A DNA stretch of 64,000 nucleotides, taken from a methane-oxidizing endosymbiont of Gigantopelta aegis. GTDB taxonomy: Bacteria; Pseudomonadota; Gammaproteobacteria; Methylococcales; Methylomonadaceae. Made by a program: the position numbers and the translations under genes. The stretch's first letter is position 1. Each line of letters starts with the position of its first letter. The stretch is from NCBI RefSeq assembly GCF_016097405.1, contig NZ_JAEHGD010000001.1, forward strand, positions 642,345 through 706,344. The letters are read 5' to 3'. The notes beneath the pieces are model-generated. The model saw only the letters and a program-made list of their open reading frames with translations. It was not told the origin of the DNA and did not search any database. This document shows, piece by piece, positions 16,878-26,884 of this stretch.

Positions 16878-17588
16878 ATGGTTACACAATTTCTCTTTAA
16901 AACCCGCGATGAACTGTTCTCCAGCCTGGCACTGGCGTGTCAACGCCATCTCGATAACGCTTTAACCCAACAGCAATCGGCCAGTCTACTGGTTTCTGGT
17001 GGCAGTACACCGGCACCGTTATACCAAATCCTGTCTGAAGCCGATCTGGACTGGAAAAATATCCATATCGCTTTAGTCGATGAACGCTGGGTCGATAGTG
17101 ATCACCCCGCCAGTAACGAAGCCCTGATCAAAAAAACATTATTGATTAACCGTGCCGCTCAAGCCCCTTTCACGCCGATGAAAACTGCGGCCACAACCGC
17201 TATCGAAGGTCAACCTGAAACAGAACAGCATTATCGTCAACTGCCTAAACCCTTTACCGTAACGATTCTCGGCATGGGCAGCGACGGCCACACCGCTTCA
17301 TTGTTCCCCCACGCCGAAGGCCTGGATCGAGCCTTATCGCCGGATTACACTCAACTGACCGCCGCCATTATGGCGCAACAAAGTGAAGTCACCGGCGACA
17401 ACACCGAACGCTTGAGCTTGTCATTACACGGTCTGTTACAATCCAAACGGCTGATTATTTTATTAACGGGCGAAGAAAAGCTGGCCGTTTTCAAACAGGC
17501 TTTAAAACCGGGCCCTGTGGAAGATATGCCGATCCGCGCTATTTTGCGTCAATCCACTGTCCCGGTTGAGCTGTACTGGGCACCTTAA
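16878..17588 (+). CDS. pgl: 6-phosphogluconolactonase (DevB type)
   Basis: Hydrolyses 6-phosphogluconolactone to 6-phosphogluconate. The 236-residue protein belongs to the glucosamine-6-phosphate isomerase / 6-phosphogluconolactonase fold: LLVSGGSTPAPLY near residues 34-46, VDERWVDSDHPASN near 65-78, and LGMGSDGHTASLFP near 131-144. The ATG at 16878 with GAGGT seven bases upstream is chosen; an upstream in-frame start at 16674 lies deep inside zwf. Confidence 0.95.
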   Translation: MVTQFLFKTRDELFSSLALACQRHLDNALTQQQSASLLVSGGSTPAPLYQILSEADLDWKNIHIALVDERWVDSDHPASNEALIKKTLLINRAAQAPFTPMKTAATTAIEGQPETEQHYRQLPKPFTVTILGMGSDGHTASLFPHAEGLDRALSPDYTQLTAAIMAQQSEVTGDNTERLSLSLHGLLQSKRLIILLTGEEKLAVFKQALKPGPVEDMPIRAILRQSTVPVELYWAP

Positions 17589-17645
17589 ATCAAGCGACAC
17601 CCCAACTTTTTGCGTATTGCCATAGACAGCAACTGGAGAAAAAAC

Positions 17646-19466
17646 ATGCACCCAACCATAGAACAAGTCACACAGGACATCATTGAACGAAGTCATAAGG
17701 AACGTAATGCTTACCTGAAATACATTGACGCACAGGCTGAAAAAGCGCCGGTTCGCTCACATATGCAATGCGCCAACCTAGCTCATGCCTTTGCAGCTTG
17801 CCCCATCGCAGAAAAACAGGACCTGGCCGAAACACCTAAACCCAATATCGCTATCGTTTCTTCTTATAATGATATGCTTTCGGCGCATCAACCCTATAAA
17901 GACGCGCCCGACATCATCAAAGAAGCTATTCGTGAAGCCGGTGGCGTCGCCCAGTTTGCCGCCGGTGTTCCCGCCATGTGTGATGGCGTTACTCAGGGGC
18001 AACCCGGCATGGAACTGTCCTTGTTCAGTCGCGATTTGATTGCCATGGCAACCGCTATCGGCATGAGCCATAACACATTCGATGGTGCTTTATATTTAGG
18101 TGTCTGTGACAAAATCGTGCCCGGTTTGCTGATTGGCGCACTGAGCTTTGGCCATTTACCCGCCGTATTCGTCCCTGCCGGCCCCATGCCTTCAGGTATT
18201 AGCAATAAAGAAAAAGCCCGCGCCCGTCAGGCCTATGCCGTTGGCAAAATCAGCCGCAAGGAGCTCCTCGAAAAAGAAGCCGCGTCTTATCATTCCGCTG
18301 GCACATGCACCTTCTACGGCACCGCTAACAGCAACCAAATGATGATGGAAATCATGGGCCTGCATCTTCCCGGCAGCTCTTTCGTCAACCCTTACACGCC
18401 GTTACGCGACGAACTCACCCGTCAAGCCGCCCGTCAGGTGTTGAAATTTACTGCAATGGGAGACGATTACCGCCCCATTGCGCGTATGGTTGACGAAAAA
18501 GCACTGGTCAACGCCATCATCGGCCTACTCGCCACAGGAGGCTCGACTAACCATACCATGCACCTGATCGCCATTGGCCGCGCGTCCGGTATTACGTTGA
18601 ACTGGGATGATTTTGACCGCTTATCCAAAGTTATTCCTCAATTGACCAAAATCTATCCAAACGGCGCCGCTGATGTGAATCATTTCCACCAGGCAGGCGG
18701 CATGGGTGTACTCATCGCCGAATTGTTAAAACACGGGCTACTACATAAAGACATTCTCACCGTCGCCGACGAAAAAGGCATGGACAGTTATACCAAAGAA
18801 CCGGTGTTAACCGGCGTAAAACTAACCTGGAAACCGTGCCCTGAACAATCGCGTAACCCGGATGTATTAAGCAGCGTGGAAAAACCTTTTGCACCGATGG
18901 GCGGTCTGCATGTCATGACCGGCAATTTGGGACGCGGCGTTTCCAAGGTATCCGCCGTCGCAGAGGAACATCAGATCATTGAAGCCCCAGCCGTCGTCTT
19001 TGACGACCAGGAAGATTTTTTGGCCGCCTTCAAACGCGGTGAACTGGAAAAAGACTTTGTCGCTGTCATCCGCTTTCAAGGGCCGCGCGCCAATGGCATG
19101 CCGGAGCTGCACAAACTGACCCCGCCACTGGGCGTTCTGCAAGACAAAGGCTTTAACGTCGCATTGGTGACCGATGGCCGCATGTCCGGTGCATCAGGCA
19201 AGGTTCCTTCGGTTATTCACCTGTGTCCTGAATGCGAAATGGGTGGCCCGCTGGCAAAAGTTTTAGAGGGTGATATCATTGCCCTGAATCTTCAAACCGG
19301 CGATATTAATGTCCTGGTTGACGAGGATGAATTCAATGCGCGCACACCGATACCGAATCGCGCCAATAATCACCATTATGGCATGGGGCGGGAAATGTTC
19401 GGCCATTTCAGACTAGGCGCATCAACCGCCGAAACCGGCGCATCCAATTTGTTCCCAGTCGATTAA
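17646..19466 (+). CDS. edd: Phosphogluconate dehydratase
   Basis: First committed step of the Entner-Doudoroff route: 6-phosphogluconate to 2-keto-3-deoxy-6-phosphogluconate. Family IlvD/Edd, with an iron-sulphur cluster; cysteines are seen in [26 protein letters not shown] and [14 protein letters not shown]. The C-terminal [15 protein letters not shown] signature is present. Length 606 residues from the ATG at 17646 (E. coli Edd 603), which has GGAGA eight bases upstream. Confidence 0.97.
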   Translation: MHPTIEQVTQDIIERSHKERNAYLKYIDAQAEKAPVRSHMQCANLAHAFAACPIAEKQDLAETPKPNIAIVSSYNDMLSAHQPYKDAPDIIKEAIREAGGVAQFAAGVPAMCDGVTQGQPGMELSLFSRDLIAMATAIGMSHNTFDGALYLGVCDKIVPGLLIGALSFGHLPAVFVPAGPMPSGISNKEKARARQAYAVGKISRKELLEKEAASYHSAGTCTFYGTANSNQMMMEIMGLHLPGSSFVNPYTPLRDELTRQAARQVLKFTAMGDDYRPIARMVDEKALVNAIIGLLATGGSTNHTMHLIAIGRASGITLNWDDFDRLSKVIPQLTKIYPNGAADVNHFHQAGGMGVLIAELLKHGLLHKDILTVADEKGMDSYTKEPVLTGVKLTWKPCPEQSRNPDVLSSVEKPFAPMGGLHVMTGNLGRGVSKVSAVAEEHQIIEAPAVVFDDQEDFLAAFKRGELEKDFVAVIRFQGPRANGMPELHKLTPPLGVLQDKGFNVALVTDGRMSGASGKVPSVIHLCPECEMGGPLAKVLEGDIIALNLQTGDINVLVDEDEFNARTPIPNRANNHHYGMGREMFGHFRLGASTAETGASNLFPVD

Positions 19467-19505
19467 GCCACCTACATTTATTAAACATTTAACGGAAAAA
19501 AAACT

Positions 19506-20132
19506 ATGCCAACGATCCAAGACATCATGAACACTTCGCCGGTTATTCCGGTCATGGTTATCAATAAACTGGAACATGCCGTTCCTTTAGCGCACGCCCT
19601 GGTTGAAGGCGGCCTGAAGGTGTTGGAGATCACTCTACGCACACCTGTTGCACTAGATGCCATTCGCCAAATCAAGTCGGAAGTCACCGATGCCATCGTT
19701 GGCGCAGGAACGATTATCAATATCGATACGTTAAACCAGGCCATTGACGCCGGCTCTGAATTTTTAGTCAGCCCTGGCGTCACTAATAGCCTCATCAACC
19801 ATGCTATCAACACCGGCGTGCCGATTTTGCCCGGCGTCGCGACCCCTAGCGAAGCCATGAAGCTAATGGAGAAAGGCTTGACCGCAATGAAGTTTTTCCC
19901 GGCGGAAGCGGCAGGTGGCGTACCGATGCTAAAATCCATCGGCGGTCCGTTACCGCAAATCACCTTCTGCCCGACAGGCGGTGTCAATCCGGAAAACGCC
20001 AAACAATACCTGGCGTTAAAAAATGTCGCTTGCGTCGGTGGTTCTTGGATGGCACCAGCCGACCTGGTCGATGCCGAAAACTGGGATGAAATCCGCCGAC
20101 GCGCCACACAAGCCGCGATGATCTCCCGCTAA
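19506..20132 (+). CDS. eda: KDPG aldolase
   Basis: Cleaves 2-keto-3-deoxy-6-phosphogluconate into pyruvate and glyceraldehyde 3-phosphate. The Schiff-base lysine is Lys129 in LTAMKFFPAEAAGG, with Glu41 and Arg45 in LEITLRTP as the conserved active-site pair. 208 residues, family-typical. Last gene of the operon; a strong terminator starts 11 bp after the stop. Confidence 0.97.
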   Translation: MPTIQDIMNTSPVIPVMVINKLEHAVPLAHALVEGGLKVLEITLRTPVALDAIRQIKSEVTDAIVGAGTIINIDTLNQAIDAGSEFLVSPGVTNSLINHAINTGVPILPGVATPSEAMKLMEKGLTAMKFFPAEAAGGVPMLKSIGGPLPQITFCPTGGVNPENAKQYLALKNVACVGGSWMAPADLVDAENWDEIRRRATQAAMISR

Positions 20133-20142
20133 CTATTCCGAT

Positions 20143-20280
20143 TCAATGGGTTTGTTTTCCAACAAACCCATTGTACTTTTGATCCGCATCCGCTTGAAAC
20201 GGTTTAAAATCGGAGCCGTCGTATTCGTAATACTCGCCATATTTGACTGCTCTTTTCAAACCATTATCCTTATCAATCAT
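20143..20280 (-). CDS. Possible small protein or gene remnant
   Basis: I do not recognise it. The 45-codon frame reads as a plausible acidic, aromatic-rich protein tail (KYGEYYEYDGSDFKPF, then DADQKYNGFVGKQTH) and ends inside the eda terminator stem. Adding one A to the GAATAATG just upstream would extend it in frame through SVLIRAKALADGLE, so it may be the 3' end of a longer, broken gene. No good ribosome site. Coding status is uncertain. Confidence 0.3.
   Translation of the reverse strand: MIDKDNGLKRAVKYGEYYEYDGSDFKPFQADADQKYNGFVGKQTH
20144..20173. terminator. Terminator of the Entner-Doudoroff operon
   Basis: Perfect 13-bp stem CAATGGGTTTGTT / AACAAACCCATTG with a four-base loop, followed by TACTTTTGAT on the plus strand. 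Confidence 0.85.
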
Positions 20281-20510
20281 TATTCCAAACCATCAGCCAA
20301 CGCCTTTGCCCGAATTAACACTGAAAAAGTGCTGTTCCCGGTACGTTATAAATAGTGGGAGAACAAGGGAGAGATGTGACTGAAAAATAGAAATAATAGC
20401 TTAAATGCCTTCTTCAACCTACAGGTTATCCACACTATCGCTTTTGTTAAATTCTGTCTACAGTTCGGGATATTTTTCGAGGGCTGATGAAATATTCAGG
20501 CTAATTCAAC

Positions 20511-20539
20511 AAATGGCGCAACAATTTGCTGCGCCATTT
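20511..20539. terminator. Terminator of the TonB-dependent receptor gene
   Basis: Perfect 10-bp stem AAATGGCGCA / TGCGCCATTT about 14 bp past the stop codon of the minus-strand receptor gene. Confidence 0.75.
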
Positions 20540-20552
20540 GGAGTCCAACTAC

Positions 20553-22613
20553 TTACCAGCTATAGCTTAAAGTGGCATAAACATTGCGACCTGGAGAGAA
20601 TACCCGGCCGTTGGCGCGATTGAACAATGTATAACCCCCTAAATGGTTTTGATAACGTTTATCCGTAATGTTTTCAACTCCTGTTCCAATCACCAAACCT
20701 TTCACTGGCTCATAACTAGCCCGCACATTCATCAACATATAACCGGCTGTTTTCAATTCATTATTGTAAGCAGCTACATCACCTTGCCTAGCGACAAAAA
20801 CCCCTTCAACAGAACTCATCCAGCCAGCATTCTGATAAGTTAACTGGGTACGCCCATTCAATGGCGAAATACGATATAAATCATCATCACCCGTCGGCGC
20901 ATTGACCCGCTGCCCCCGAACATAATTCAAACCAGCGTCAATACGCCAATTATCATCAAGACTATAACCCGCATCCAAGTCAACACCAAAAAACTGAGCA
21001 TCAATATTACTAAATTTAAGCACATTAGCATCAATAGCTAAAGCATCGGCAGCAATATTAACCTCTGTTGAAGGAAGACCTTGGATATAATCATCGACAT
21101 AATGATAAAAAACCCGCGGCGAGAAATAGGCTCTCTCAGTATGCCAATCCACTCCTAACTCAAACTGATAAGCCGTTTCATGATCCAGATTCAGGTTTCC
21201 AACATAAACATTACCATCCGCCAAGCCTCCCGTAGCCGAAGAAACTGACCAGTTATACAGCTCTTGATAACTAGGTGCGCGGTTCTTACGTGCGAAACCA
21301 ATTTCTACGTCCAAATTTTCGCTCATGGCATAACGTAATACAGACACCAAATCAACATCTGTAAATTCTTTATTGCGGTCAGCCACATTGAATGCATTTG
21401 CCAATGCCAAACGATTTACCAACAAACCTCCCATCATATTATTTGTTGAAACCTGTCCAGAACTTGACCAGGTATGAGTAAATCTGGCACCCAACTCCAA
21501 ACTAAGGTCCCGCGCCACTTCTCCATCCCATTCGGCGAAGAAGCTATATCTGTCACGTTCCACATTGGAAAAACCAGTGGTTTGAAACGCCATCATCCCA
21601 TTCAACATACTGCCCGAGACATCCGCGTCATGATTGGACTGGTCTCCATTGATACCGAGCGTCAAATCACCCGACATAAAGGGCATGGTAAAGGCAATAT
21701 CCAACCCACCCGCTTCAACAGTCGTCCGATTAGCCATAAGCATGGAACCAGTCCGCAAGGTATAATTATCCATCCAATGACGCATTTTTTGATAATACAA
21801 CCCTGCCTTCAAATTATAACCATCGCCTAAATCCCAGCTATAACGCGCATCATACAAACCACCCCTAACATAAACAACATCCATCGGCAATGCTGGTGTT
21901 CCTGATGCCCCAGTATCAATATTGTTATAGTTGATTTCTGCTTCATGACCCTCTCGACGATAAGCATAGCCAGTCGAAAAACTGTTCCTGTCATATTGCG
22001 TTGGTTTTTGCCGTAGGTCGCCGTCTATTTTGTAATCATGCCCTTTTTCTTCGATACCACTCAAATAAACCTTATGGTTTTTATTGGCCACGGCCCCCAT
22101 CAGGACGCCCACCTTTCCCTCCTGAACAGAACTGTAACCCATTGAAGCCAACCCGCTAAATTCAATATTATCATCTTCAGCAAAGCGACCTTTCTGATAT
22201 TCAACTTTCATTGCTCCACCTATTGTGTCTATTCCACTACTGACGGGAGCAATCCCTCTATGTACTTTTAATGACTTTACTAAAGGCGCGGGCACATGAC
22301 TCAATGGTGGATCCATGCTATTCGGACCAACTTCCTTAAAGTTCGCACCGCCTACATTTATATTGATTCGTGGACCATACATACCACGATATGAAGCAAT
22401 CCCCGTCAAAGGCCCATTACGGTTGACCGCTGCTCCGGGAACCCGCTCCAACAAGGATGCCGTGTCTTTCAATACCGATGAGTCTGGCGCCGTTGAGAAT
22501 GTCCCCGGCCGCTCATAAACCCCTTCCACTACAATCGTAGGCAATTGTTGCTCTTCTGCATAAGACATAGCTGGAACAGCCAGCAAGCTAGCAATGGCAA
22601 ATTTAAGTTTCAT
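20553..22613 (-). CDS. TonB-dependent outer-membrane receptor, possibly metal (copper) type
   Basis: 686 residues: signal peptide of about 19 residues (MKLKFAIASLLAVPAMSYA), a TonB-box-like stretch LPTIVVEG, a plug domain with the R-G-M-Y-G-P and V-G-P-N-S-M-D-P-P-L-S segment, and a beta-barrel ending in Y-A-T-L-S-Y-S-W, whose terminal aromatic fits outer-membrane assembly. The M-D-P-P motif and Met-rich loops resemble the OprC/NosA copper-receptor group; this is tentative. Single-gene transcript with its own terminator. Its ligand could matter, as methanotrophs need much copper, but vitamin B12 or siderophore uptake is not excluded. Confidence 0.88.
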   Translation of the reverse strand: MKLKFAIASLLAVPAMSYAEEQQLPTIVVEGVYERPGTFSTAPDSSVLKDTASLLERVPGAAVNRNGPLTGIASYRGMYGPRININVGGANFKEVGPNSMDPPLSHVPAPLVKSLKVHRGIAPVSSGIDTIGGAMKVEYQKGRFAEDDNIEFSGLASMGYSSVQEGKVGVLMGAVANKNHKVYLSGIEEKGHDYKIDGDLRQKPTQYDRNSFSTGYAYRREGHEAEINYNNIDTGASGTPALPMDVVYVRGGLYDARYSWDLGDGYNLKAGLYYQKMRHWMDNYTLRTGSMLMANRTTVEAGGLDIAFTMPFMSGDLTLGINGDQSNHDADVSGSMLNGMMAFQTTGFSNVERDRYSFFAEWDGEVARDLSLELGARFTHTWSSSGQVSTNNMMGGLLVNRLALANAFNVADRNKEFTDVDLVSVLRYAMSENLDVEIGFARKNRAPSYQELYNWSVSSATGGLADGNVYVGNLNLDHETAYQFELGVDWHTERAYFSPRVFYHYVDDYIQGLPSTEVNIAADALAIDANVLKFSNIDAQFFGVDLDAGYSLDDNWRIDAGLNYVRGQRVNAPTGDDDLYRISPLNGRTQLTYQNAGWMSSVEGVFVARQGDVAAYNNELKTAGYMLMNVRASYEPVKGLVIGTGVENITDKRYQNHLGGYTLFNRANGRVFSPGRNVYATLSYSW

Positions 22614-22821
22614 AGAATGTGTTTCCCCTCAAAAACAGATTAATAAACCATTAATAATGCACTTTTTATGCCTACTTATTTTTTGTTTTAAAATCATAAG
22701 GTTGTAAAAATAACCAGTTAAAATTTAATTAAACTATGTTATTTAACACATTTTTACTGTGTGATATGACCTATTTTTCATTTTTCTAGCCACTCCCTGA
22801 CTGCCATAAAACACAAACCTT

Positions 22822-22917
22822 ATAAATCCAGCACCTTGTCATTGATGGAGGGGGGATGAAAATGTGCACTATTTTCTTAAAGAAAACCTTGTCCTTCAGG
22901 ACGAGGTGCTGGATAAA
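22822..22917. repeat. Palindromic mobile repeat family 1, full copy (b)
   Basis: Inverted ends CCAGCACCTTGTC / GACGAGGTGCTGG (one mismatch), an inner palindrome GTCCTTCAGGAC and a 5-bp direct duplication ATAAA (22822-22826 and 22913-22917). Element core about 86 bp, no coding capacity. Related copies at 13622, 26817 and 41827. Confidence 0.85.
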
Positions 22918-22921
22918 CACA

Positions 22922-22975
22922 AAAAAACCGCTCCCTGTCATGCGCTATTTGCACACAAAAGGAAAGCGGTTTTTT
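22922..22975. terminator. Terminator of the rpsF-rplI operon
   Basis: Perfect 11-bp arms AAAAAACCGCT / AGCGGTTTTTT around a 32-base loop, 84 bp past the rplI stop. Confidence 0.7.
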
Positions 22976-23058
22976 GTTATACCTTCAGCCCGTTTTAACA
23001 GATTTTGCTGTCGCTTAACCCATTCTACAGAGCATTGCTAAAGCTTGGCGTTAACGTA

Positions 23059-23505
23059 TCATTCAGCTTCTACTTTAACAGGCACTTTGACGATAACATC
23101 GGTATGCAAGTTAATATCGATTTCGTATTCGCCCACATGACGAATAACACCCTCTGGCATACGGACTTCGCTTTTTTCAACGAGCGAGCCAGCCGCTGTG
23201 ATCGCTTCGGCAATATCATGCGTACCGATAGAACCGAACAGCTTACCCTCTTCACCCGCCTTATGCGCTAAGACGATTGTCAGTTGACTAATCGCATCCG
23301 CACGTTTTTGAGCTGCCGCCAATTTTTCAGCCGCCGCTTTTTCAAGCTCGGCACGACGTGCTTCAAACTCCTTGATTTTTTCAGCCGTTGCTGCAACAGC
23401 TTTTCCTTGCGGAATCAGGTAATTTCTAGCATAACCTGCTTTAACTGTAACTTTATCACCCAGATCGCCCAGGTTTGCTATCTTTTCCAGAAGAATAACT
23501 TCCAT
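23059..23505 (-). CDS. rplI: 50S ribosomal protein L9
   Basis: 148 residues beginning [19 protein letters not shown], the L9 signature with the conserved G[16 protein letters not shown] stretch at residues 21-34, then the long connecting helix rich in Ala, Glu and Lys (about 40-75) and the C-terminal domain. Binds 23S rRNA. Last gene of the classic rpsF-rpsR-(DUF2232)-rplI order. Confidence 0.97.
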   Translation of the reverse strand: MEVILLEKIANLGDLGDKVTVKAGYARNYLIPQGKAVAATAEKIKEFEARRAELEKAAAEKLAAAQKRADAISQLTIVLAHKAGEEGKLFGSIGTHDIAEAITAAGSLVEKSEVRMPEGVIRHVGEYEIDINLHTDVIVKVPVKVEAE

Positions 23506-23549
23506 CGTTCAATACCTCATTTTTATCGACACTGTCGAAAACAAGAATC

Positions 23550-24461
23550 TTATCGATTCCCTTGATTTGAAATTTTATTGCGTAAGTCCAGCCAGGTATC
23601 ACCCACCCCAAATAACGCCACTGCAATAGCGACTTGAGGAACCAAAAACAAGGTGACGTATAAAAATGGCACTAAAAAACGTGCCTGTTTCATTCTGGCA
23701 AAAGCCTCATGTATTGCTGCTGTGCCTGTAATGGTATACAGCACAAACAACAATACCACCAGATTCCAGCATATTTCGGCGACTGTACCGGATAACAATA
23801 CCGCCATCAGTAAAATAACAATTGTCGCTATTGCCAATGGCTTATGTGTTCTCAATGACAAAAACTCTGTTCTAAAACCACCTGGATTATAGAGTAACGC
23901 TTGCCACCAACGCCCCAGAAAAAGGCCGAACAACATGCTATACACCATACCGGCCGCAATCGCACCTGTCATAATATGCGATAAAACCTTAATCTGGTTT
24001 TGTACTTGCTCTAATGGAATGTCTGCGCCACTGTCAAGCATCGGTTGCAATAAATGCGTCAACACCGAATGCCACAACTGAACAGGCTCAGGATAAATCA
24101 AATAGAACCCAAGCACACCCAACATACCCAATGCAACGGCAATCTCTACCGCAACCGCCAAATGCCTGCCTTCACGCAACACGATTGAGATCAACCAGAC
24201 TGGCAACCAAAGAATCAGCCCATACATCAGTACAAACTGAAAATTGCCAAACTTGATATAGCCCAAAACAGCAGTTGCCAGACAGGAAATGATTAAAATC
24301 GTCAATCCATCAATCGCGCCACGCCTTAACGTAACTAATGCAACCGTGGCTGAACTTACAACACTAACCGGCGGAATAAACAACGAGATAAATGCCAGCG
24401 TCGAAGCCACAACCATGGCTTGAATGCGCCCTTGCATAATATAACTGGCAAGAAATCTCAT
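23550..24461 (-). CDS. DUF2232 membrane protein
   Basis: 303 residues with about eight hydrophobic helices, no obvious enzymatic motif, starting MRFLASYIMQGRIQAMVV. A DUF2232 (YybS-like) integral membrane protein is often found between rpsR and rplI in gammaproteobacteria, and position and topology agree. Function unknown. Confidence 0.8.
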   Translation of the reverse strand: MRFLASYIMQGRIQAMVVASTLAFISLFIPPVSVVSSATVALVTLRRGAIDGLTILIISCLATAVLGYIKFGNFQFVLMYGLILWLPVWLISIVLREGRHLAVAVEIAVALGMLGVLGFYLIYPEPVQLWHSVLTHLLQPMLDSGADIPLEQVQNQIKVLSHIMTGAIAAGMVYSMLFGLFLGRWWQALLYNPGGFRTEFLSLRTHKPLAIATIVILLMAVLLSGTVAEICWNLVVLLFVLYTITGTAAIHEAFARMKQARFLVPFLYVTLFLVPQVAIAVALFGVGDTWLDLRNKISNQGNR

Positions 24462-24480
24462 GTCTTTTCCGTATTAACGC

Positions 24481-24708
24481 TTATTTATGGGCGTCGCAAA
24501 AAGGCAATAACGCAATATAGCGTGCGCGTTTAATTGCTGTCGCTAATTGGCGTTGATATTTCGCACTGGTTCCGGTAATCCGGCTCGGGACGATCTTTCC
24601 GGTTTCAGTGATATATTCGCTTAACAAATCTAAATCTTTGTAGTCGATAACAGGGGCATCTTCACTGCCGAAACGGCAGGTTCTTTTACGTCTCATATTA
24701 CGTGCCAT
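24481..24708 (-). CDS. rpsR: 30S ribosomal protein S18
   Basis: 75 residues with the S18 core: I-D-Y-K-D near residue 20, [15 protein letters not shown]-x-A-I-K-R-A-R at about 42-63, and A-L-L-P-F near the end. Pairs with S6 in the small subunit, whose gene lies just upstream. Confidence 0.97.
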   Translation of the reverse strand: MARNMRRKRTCRFGSEDAPVIDYKDLDLLSEYITETGKIVPSRITGTSAKYQRQLATAIKRARYIALLPFCDAHK

Positions 24709-24741
24709 AATTTTTCTCTAAGTCCAGTATATTAGGGTGGG

Positions 24742-25161
24742 TTATTCTGCAGCAGGCGCAGGTTCAGATGATTCTTCAGCCGCTGGCGCCGCTTTTTCCT
24801 CGACGACAGCTGTATCTTCGGCCTTGGCTGCCTGAGCTTTGTTTTCAGCTTTAACAATTGCAGATGGCTCTGTGATCGCTTCTTTTTGAGCAATCGTCAG
24901 ACTGCGCAGTACAGCATCGTTAAAACGAAAACCACTTTCCAGCTCGTCAAGTGTAGCTTGATCACATTCAATATTCATCAACACATAATGTGCTTTGTGA
25001 ATTTTTTTGATGGGATACGCCAACTGACGACGTCCCCAGTCTTCCAGGCGATGTATTTTCCCACCGGCTTCGGTAATAGTCGTTTTATAACGCTCGACCA
25101 TAGCAGGCACCTGAGCACTTTGGTCAGGATGGACTAAAAAGACAATTTCATAATGTCGCAT
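24742..25161 (-). CDS. rpsF: 30S ribosomal protein S6
   Basis: Starts at ATG 25161, with AAAGGAG five bases upstream (an ORF start 18 codons earlier is not supported). Core [15 protein letters not shown] and [12 protein letters not shown] typify S6. The 139-residue protein has an Ala/Glu-rich acidic C-terminal tail of about 40 residues (ending SSEPAPAAE), longer than the E. coli pattern; such tails vary between species. Confidence 0.96.
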   Translation of the reverse strand: MRHYEIVFLVHPDQSAQVPAMVERYKTTITEAGGKIHRLEDWGRRQLAYPIKKIHKAHYVLMNIECDQATLDELESGFRFNDAVLRSLTIAQKEAITEPSAIVKAENKAQAAKAEDTAVVEEKAAPAAEESSEPAPAAE

Positions 25162-25369
25162 ATTTTCTCCTTTCGGGGTTTGGCCTCCCGCTGTTGAAAG
25201 ACAACGGTGAAGCAAGGATAGAATATCAGCGTTACAGCCAATATCCCATAAAACCGGCCATTATACTGTCATTAGACACTACATCACAATAATTTAATGA
25301 CTGACTATGGTGACAGGCTGCTTTTGGTGAGAAATTAAGAACGCATCCTGCATTGCAAAAGAGGCAAAT

Positions 25370-26743
25370 TCAAGCAAACAAACTCAGCATACCTTGACTG
25401 ACCATCGCCCGGCCTGCTTCAATTTCATCCATGACGGCGGCGGCCGAATCTGCTACAGCCTCATGTGGCGAATTCGAATCTGCAGCATTCTTGTTGTCGT
25501 CCTGACCGGTTTGCTGTTCGAATCCGTGAGAGGACTGTTTTTGCTCTGATTGCTGTTGGGATACATTCACATCAACCAAATTTAATTGTTGAGCGGCCAA
25601 CATTTCTCTCAGCCGAGGCAATGCTGCCTCGATAGATTCCCGGACTAATGGATTATGTGCCTGAAAGGAAACACTAGTCTGATCCTTATCGACATCAATA
25701 TGAATACTGACAGGCCCTAAATGACGCGGGTTCAGATTGATTTCTGCGGACGGAATCGCTTTTTGGTGCAACCAGACAATTTTTTCGGCAAATTCTTGCC
25801 CCCATTGGGGATGAGTGATTGCAGTTTGCACGACAGGCAGACTGTTTCGCGTATCCTGAGTCGGAACCACGGCACGCTGTAAATGTGCCAAACTTGAGAG
25901 TACCGCCTTATTATCTATTCCTTTCTGTCTATTTTTTATCTTTTGCTCCACACTGAGTTCATCAATCATGGTTTCACTTGGATTGGCATTCAGACTGGCA
26001 TTTTGTTTTATTTCATCTGAAAACAGCGCTTGATTCTTGTCTAGCACTAACTGCTCTGATCGTGTCAAATCGTCAGCGACTTGCAGTTTTATATCCTCAT
26101 CCCGCGCCGGTGCAGTCGCTGTATCCATCAAGACAGTCTGTTGCCTGGAATTTTGCTGCTGCAATAACGACTGCACCGCATCTTGCATTTGTGTCAGTTC
26201 CGTTTTAGCCGCTGAAGATGCCAATGCCTTTTGGAATGGATCGTTTTCAAGCGTTTGCTGCAACTCGGCGACTGTAGTTTGTACGGTTTGAATGGGGTTA
26301 TTGAGATAAGAGGAAGGCTGTAATTGTCCTGTAGCCTGTAATTCATCAGCAACTTGCTGCCCTTCAACTGTCGGTAACTGTTCAGGATTTATCGCATTGC
26401 CATCTGTATTTTGTACCTGATTGGCCAAAGGCTCAGACTGCTGAATGGCCTCTAGTCGCCCCATAATATCCGACAAGGCTGTCAGCGTTTGCTCAAGATT
26501 GATATTGCCATCAGACGGCAAAAAATTGCCTGTATTTGCAAAAAAACCAGCTTCGCTTACGCCTGAATCCGGCAAAAAATCTTTATTTGTCGAAACAGCA
26601 TCCTGCAATCGTTGGAGCTCTGCCATTAAAGCTTCAGAAAATGACGACGGTAACGTGCCATCTGCCGCCAGCGTTTGCTGCAGATTTTCCAGGCTATCAA
26701 AACCGGGAAACAAGGAAAGAATATCAGTGGCTTCTATATTCAT
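25370..26743 (-). CDS. fliK: Flagellar hook-length control protein FliK
   Basis: 457 residues from ATG 26743 (GGAGA seven bases upstream). The N-terminal two thirds are Gln/Ser/Asn-rich and unstructured-looking, as expected for the ruler part. The C-terminal Flg_hook domain (about residues 325-420) has the conserved A-E-I-N-L-N-P-R-H-L-G-P-V-S-I segment. FliK measures hook length and switches the export apparatus. It is the last gene of a fliF-G-H-I-J-K order on the minus strand. Intact, although fliF upstream is destroyed. Confidence 0.93.
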   Translation of the reverse strand: MNIEATDILSLFPGFDSLENLQQTLAADGTLPSSFSEALMAELQRLQDAVSTNKDFLPDSGVSEAGFFANTGNFLPSDGNINLEQTLTALSDIMGRLEAIQQSEPLANQVQNTDGNAINPEQLPTVEGQQVADELQATGQLQPSSYLNNPIQTVQTTVAELQQTLENDPFQKALASSAAKTELTQMQDAVQSLLQQQNSRQQTVLMDTATAPARDEDIKLQVADDLTRSEQLVLDKNQALFSDEIKQNASLNANPSETMIDELSVEQKIKNRQKGIDNKAVLSSLAHLQRAVVPTQDTRNSLPVVQTAITHPQWGQEFAEKIVWLHQKAIPSAEINLNPRHLGPVSIHIDVDKDQTSVSFQAHNPLVRESIEAALPRLREMLAAQQLNLVDVNVSQQQSEQKQSSHGFEQQTGQDDNKNAADSNSPHEAVADSAAAVMDEIEAGRAMVSQGMLSLFA

Positions 26744-26816
26744 AAGGTTTCTCCAACACAATGGCCTGTTTCAGGCGTAGTTTATCTACCCTTTTACTAA
26801 GCAGTTCCTGTGCCAG

Positions 26817-26884
26817 ATTTATCCAGCACCTCGTCATTGATGACAGGGATGAAAATGTGCCATCAGTATGAGGTGCTGGATTTA
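26817..26884. repeat. Palindromic mobile repeat family 1, copy (c), overlapping the fliJ 3' end
   Basis: Ends CCAGCACCTCGTC / GAGGTGCTGG with the inner block GATGAAAATGTGC and a 5-bp duplication ATTTA (26817-26821 and 26880-26884). It differs from the ATAAA duplications of copies b and d, as expected for real target-site duplications. It supplies the last codons and stop of fliJ. Confidence 0.88.

Larger units (their letters stand above)
20133..20552. other. Gene-poor gap between eda and the TonB receptor gene
   Basis: 420 bp with the eda terminator (20144-20173), a minus-strand small ORF (20143-20280) and the TonB-receptor terminator (20511-20539). Nothing recognised at 20340-20510. Confidence 0.6.
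22614..23058. other. Gap between TonB receptor gene and rplI
   Basis: 445 bp: about 200 bp of very AT-rich leader upstream of the receptor gene, the family 1 palindromic repeat (22822-22917), and a terminator (22922-22975). No gene seen. Confidence 0.65.

Noticed and set aside
20146-20355. Plus-strand 69-codon hydrophobic ORF after eda
   Set aside because: It starts inside the terminator stem, has no ribosome site, and the opposite strand looks more like protein.
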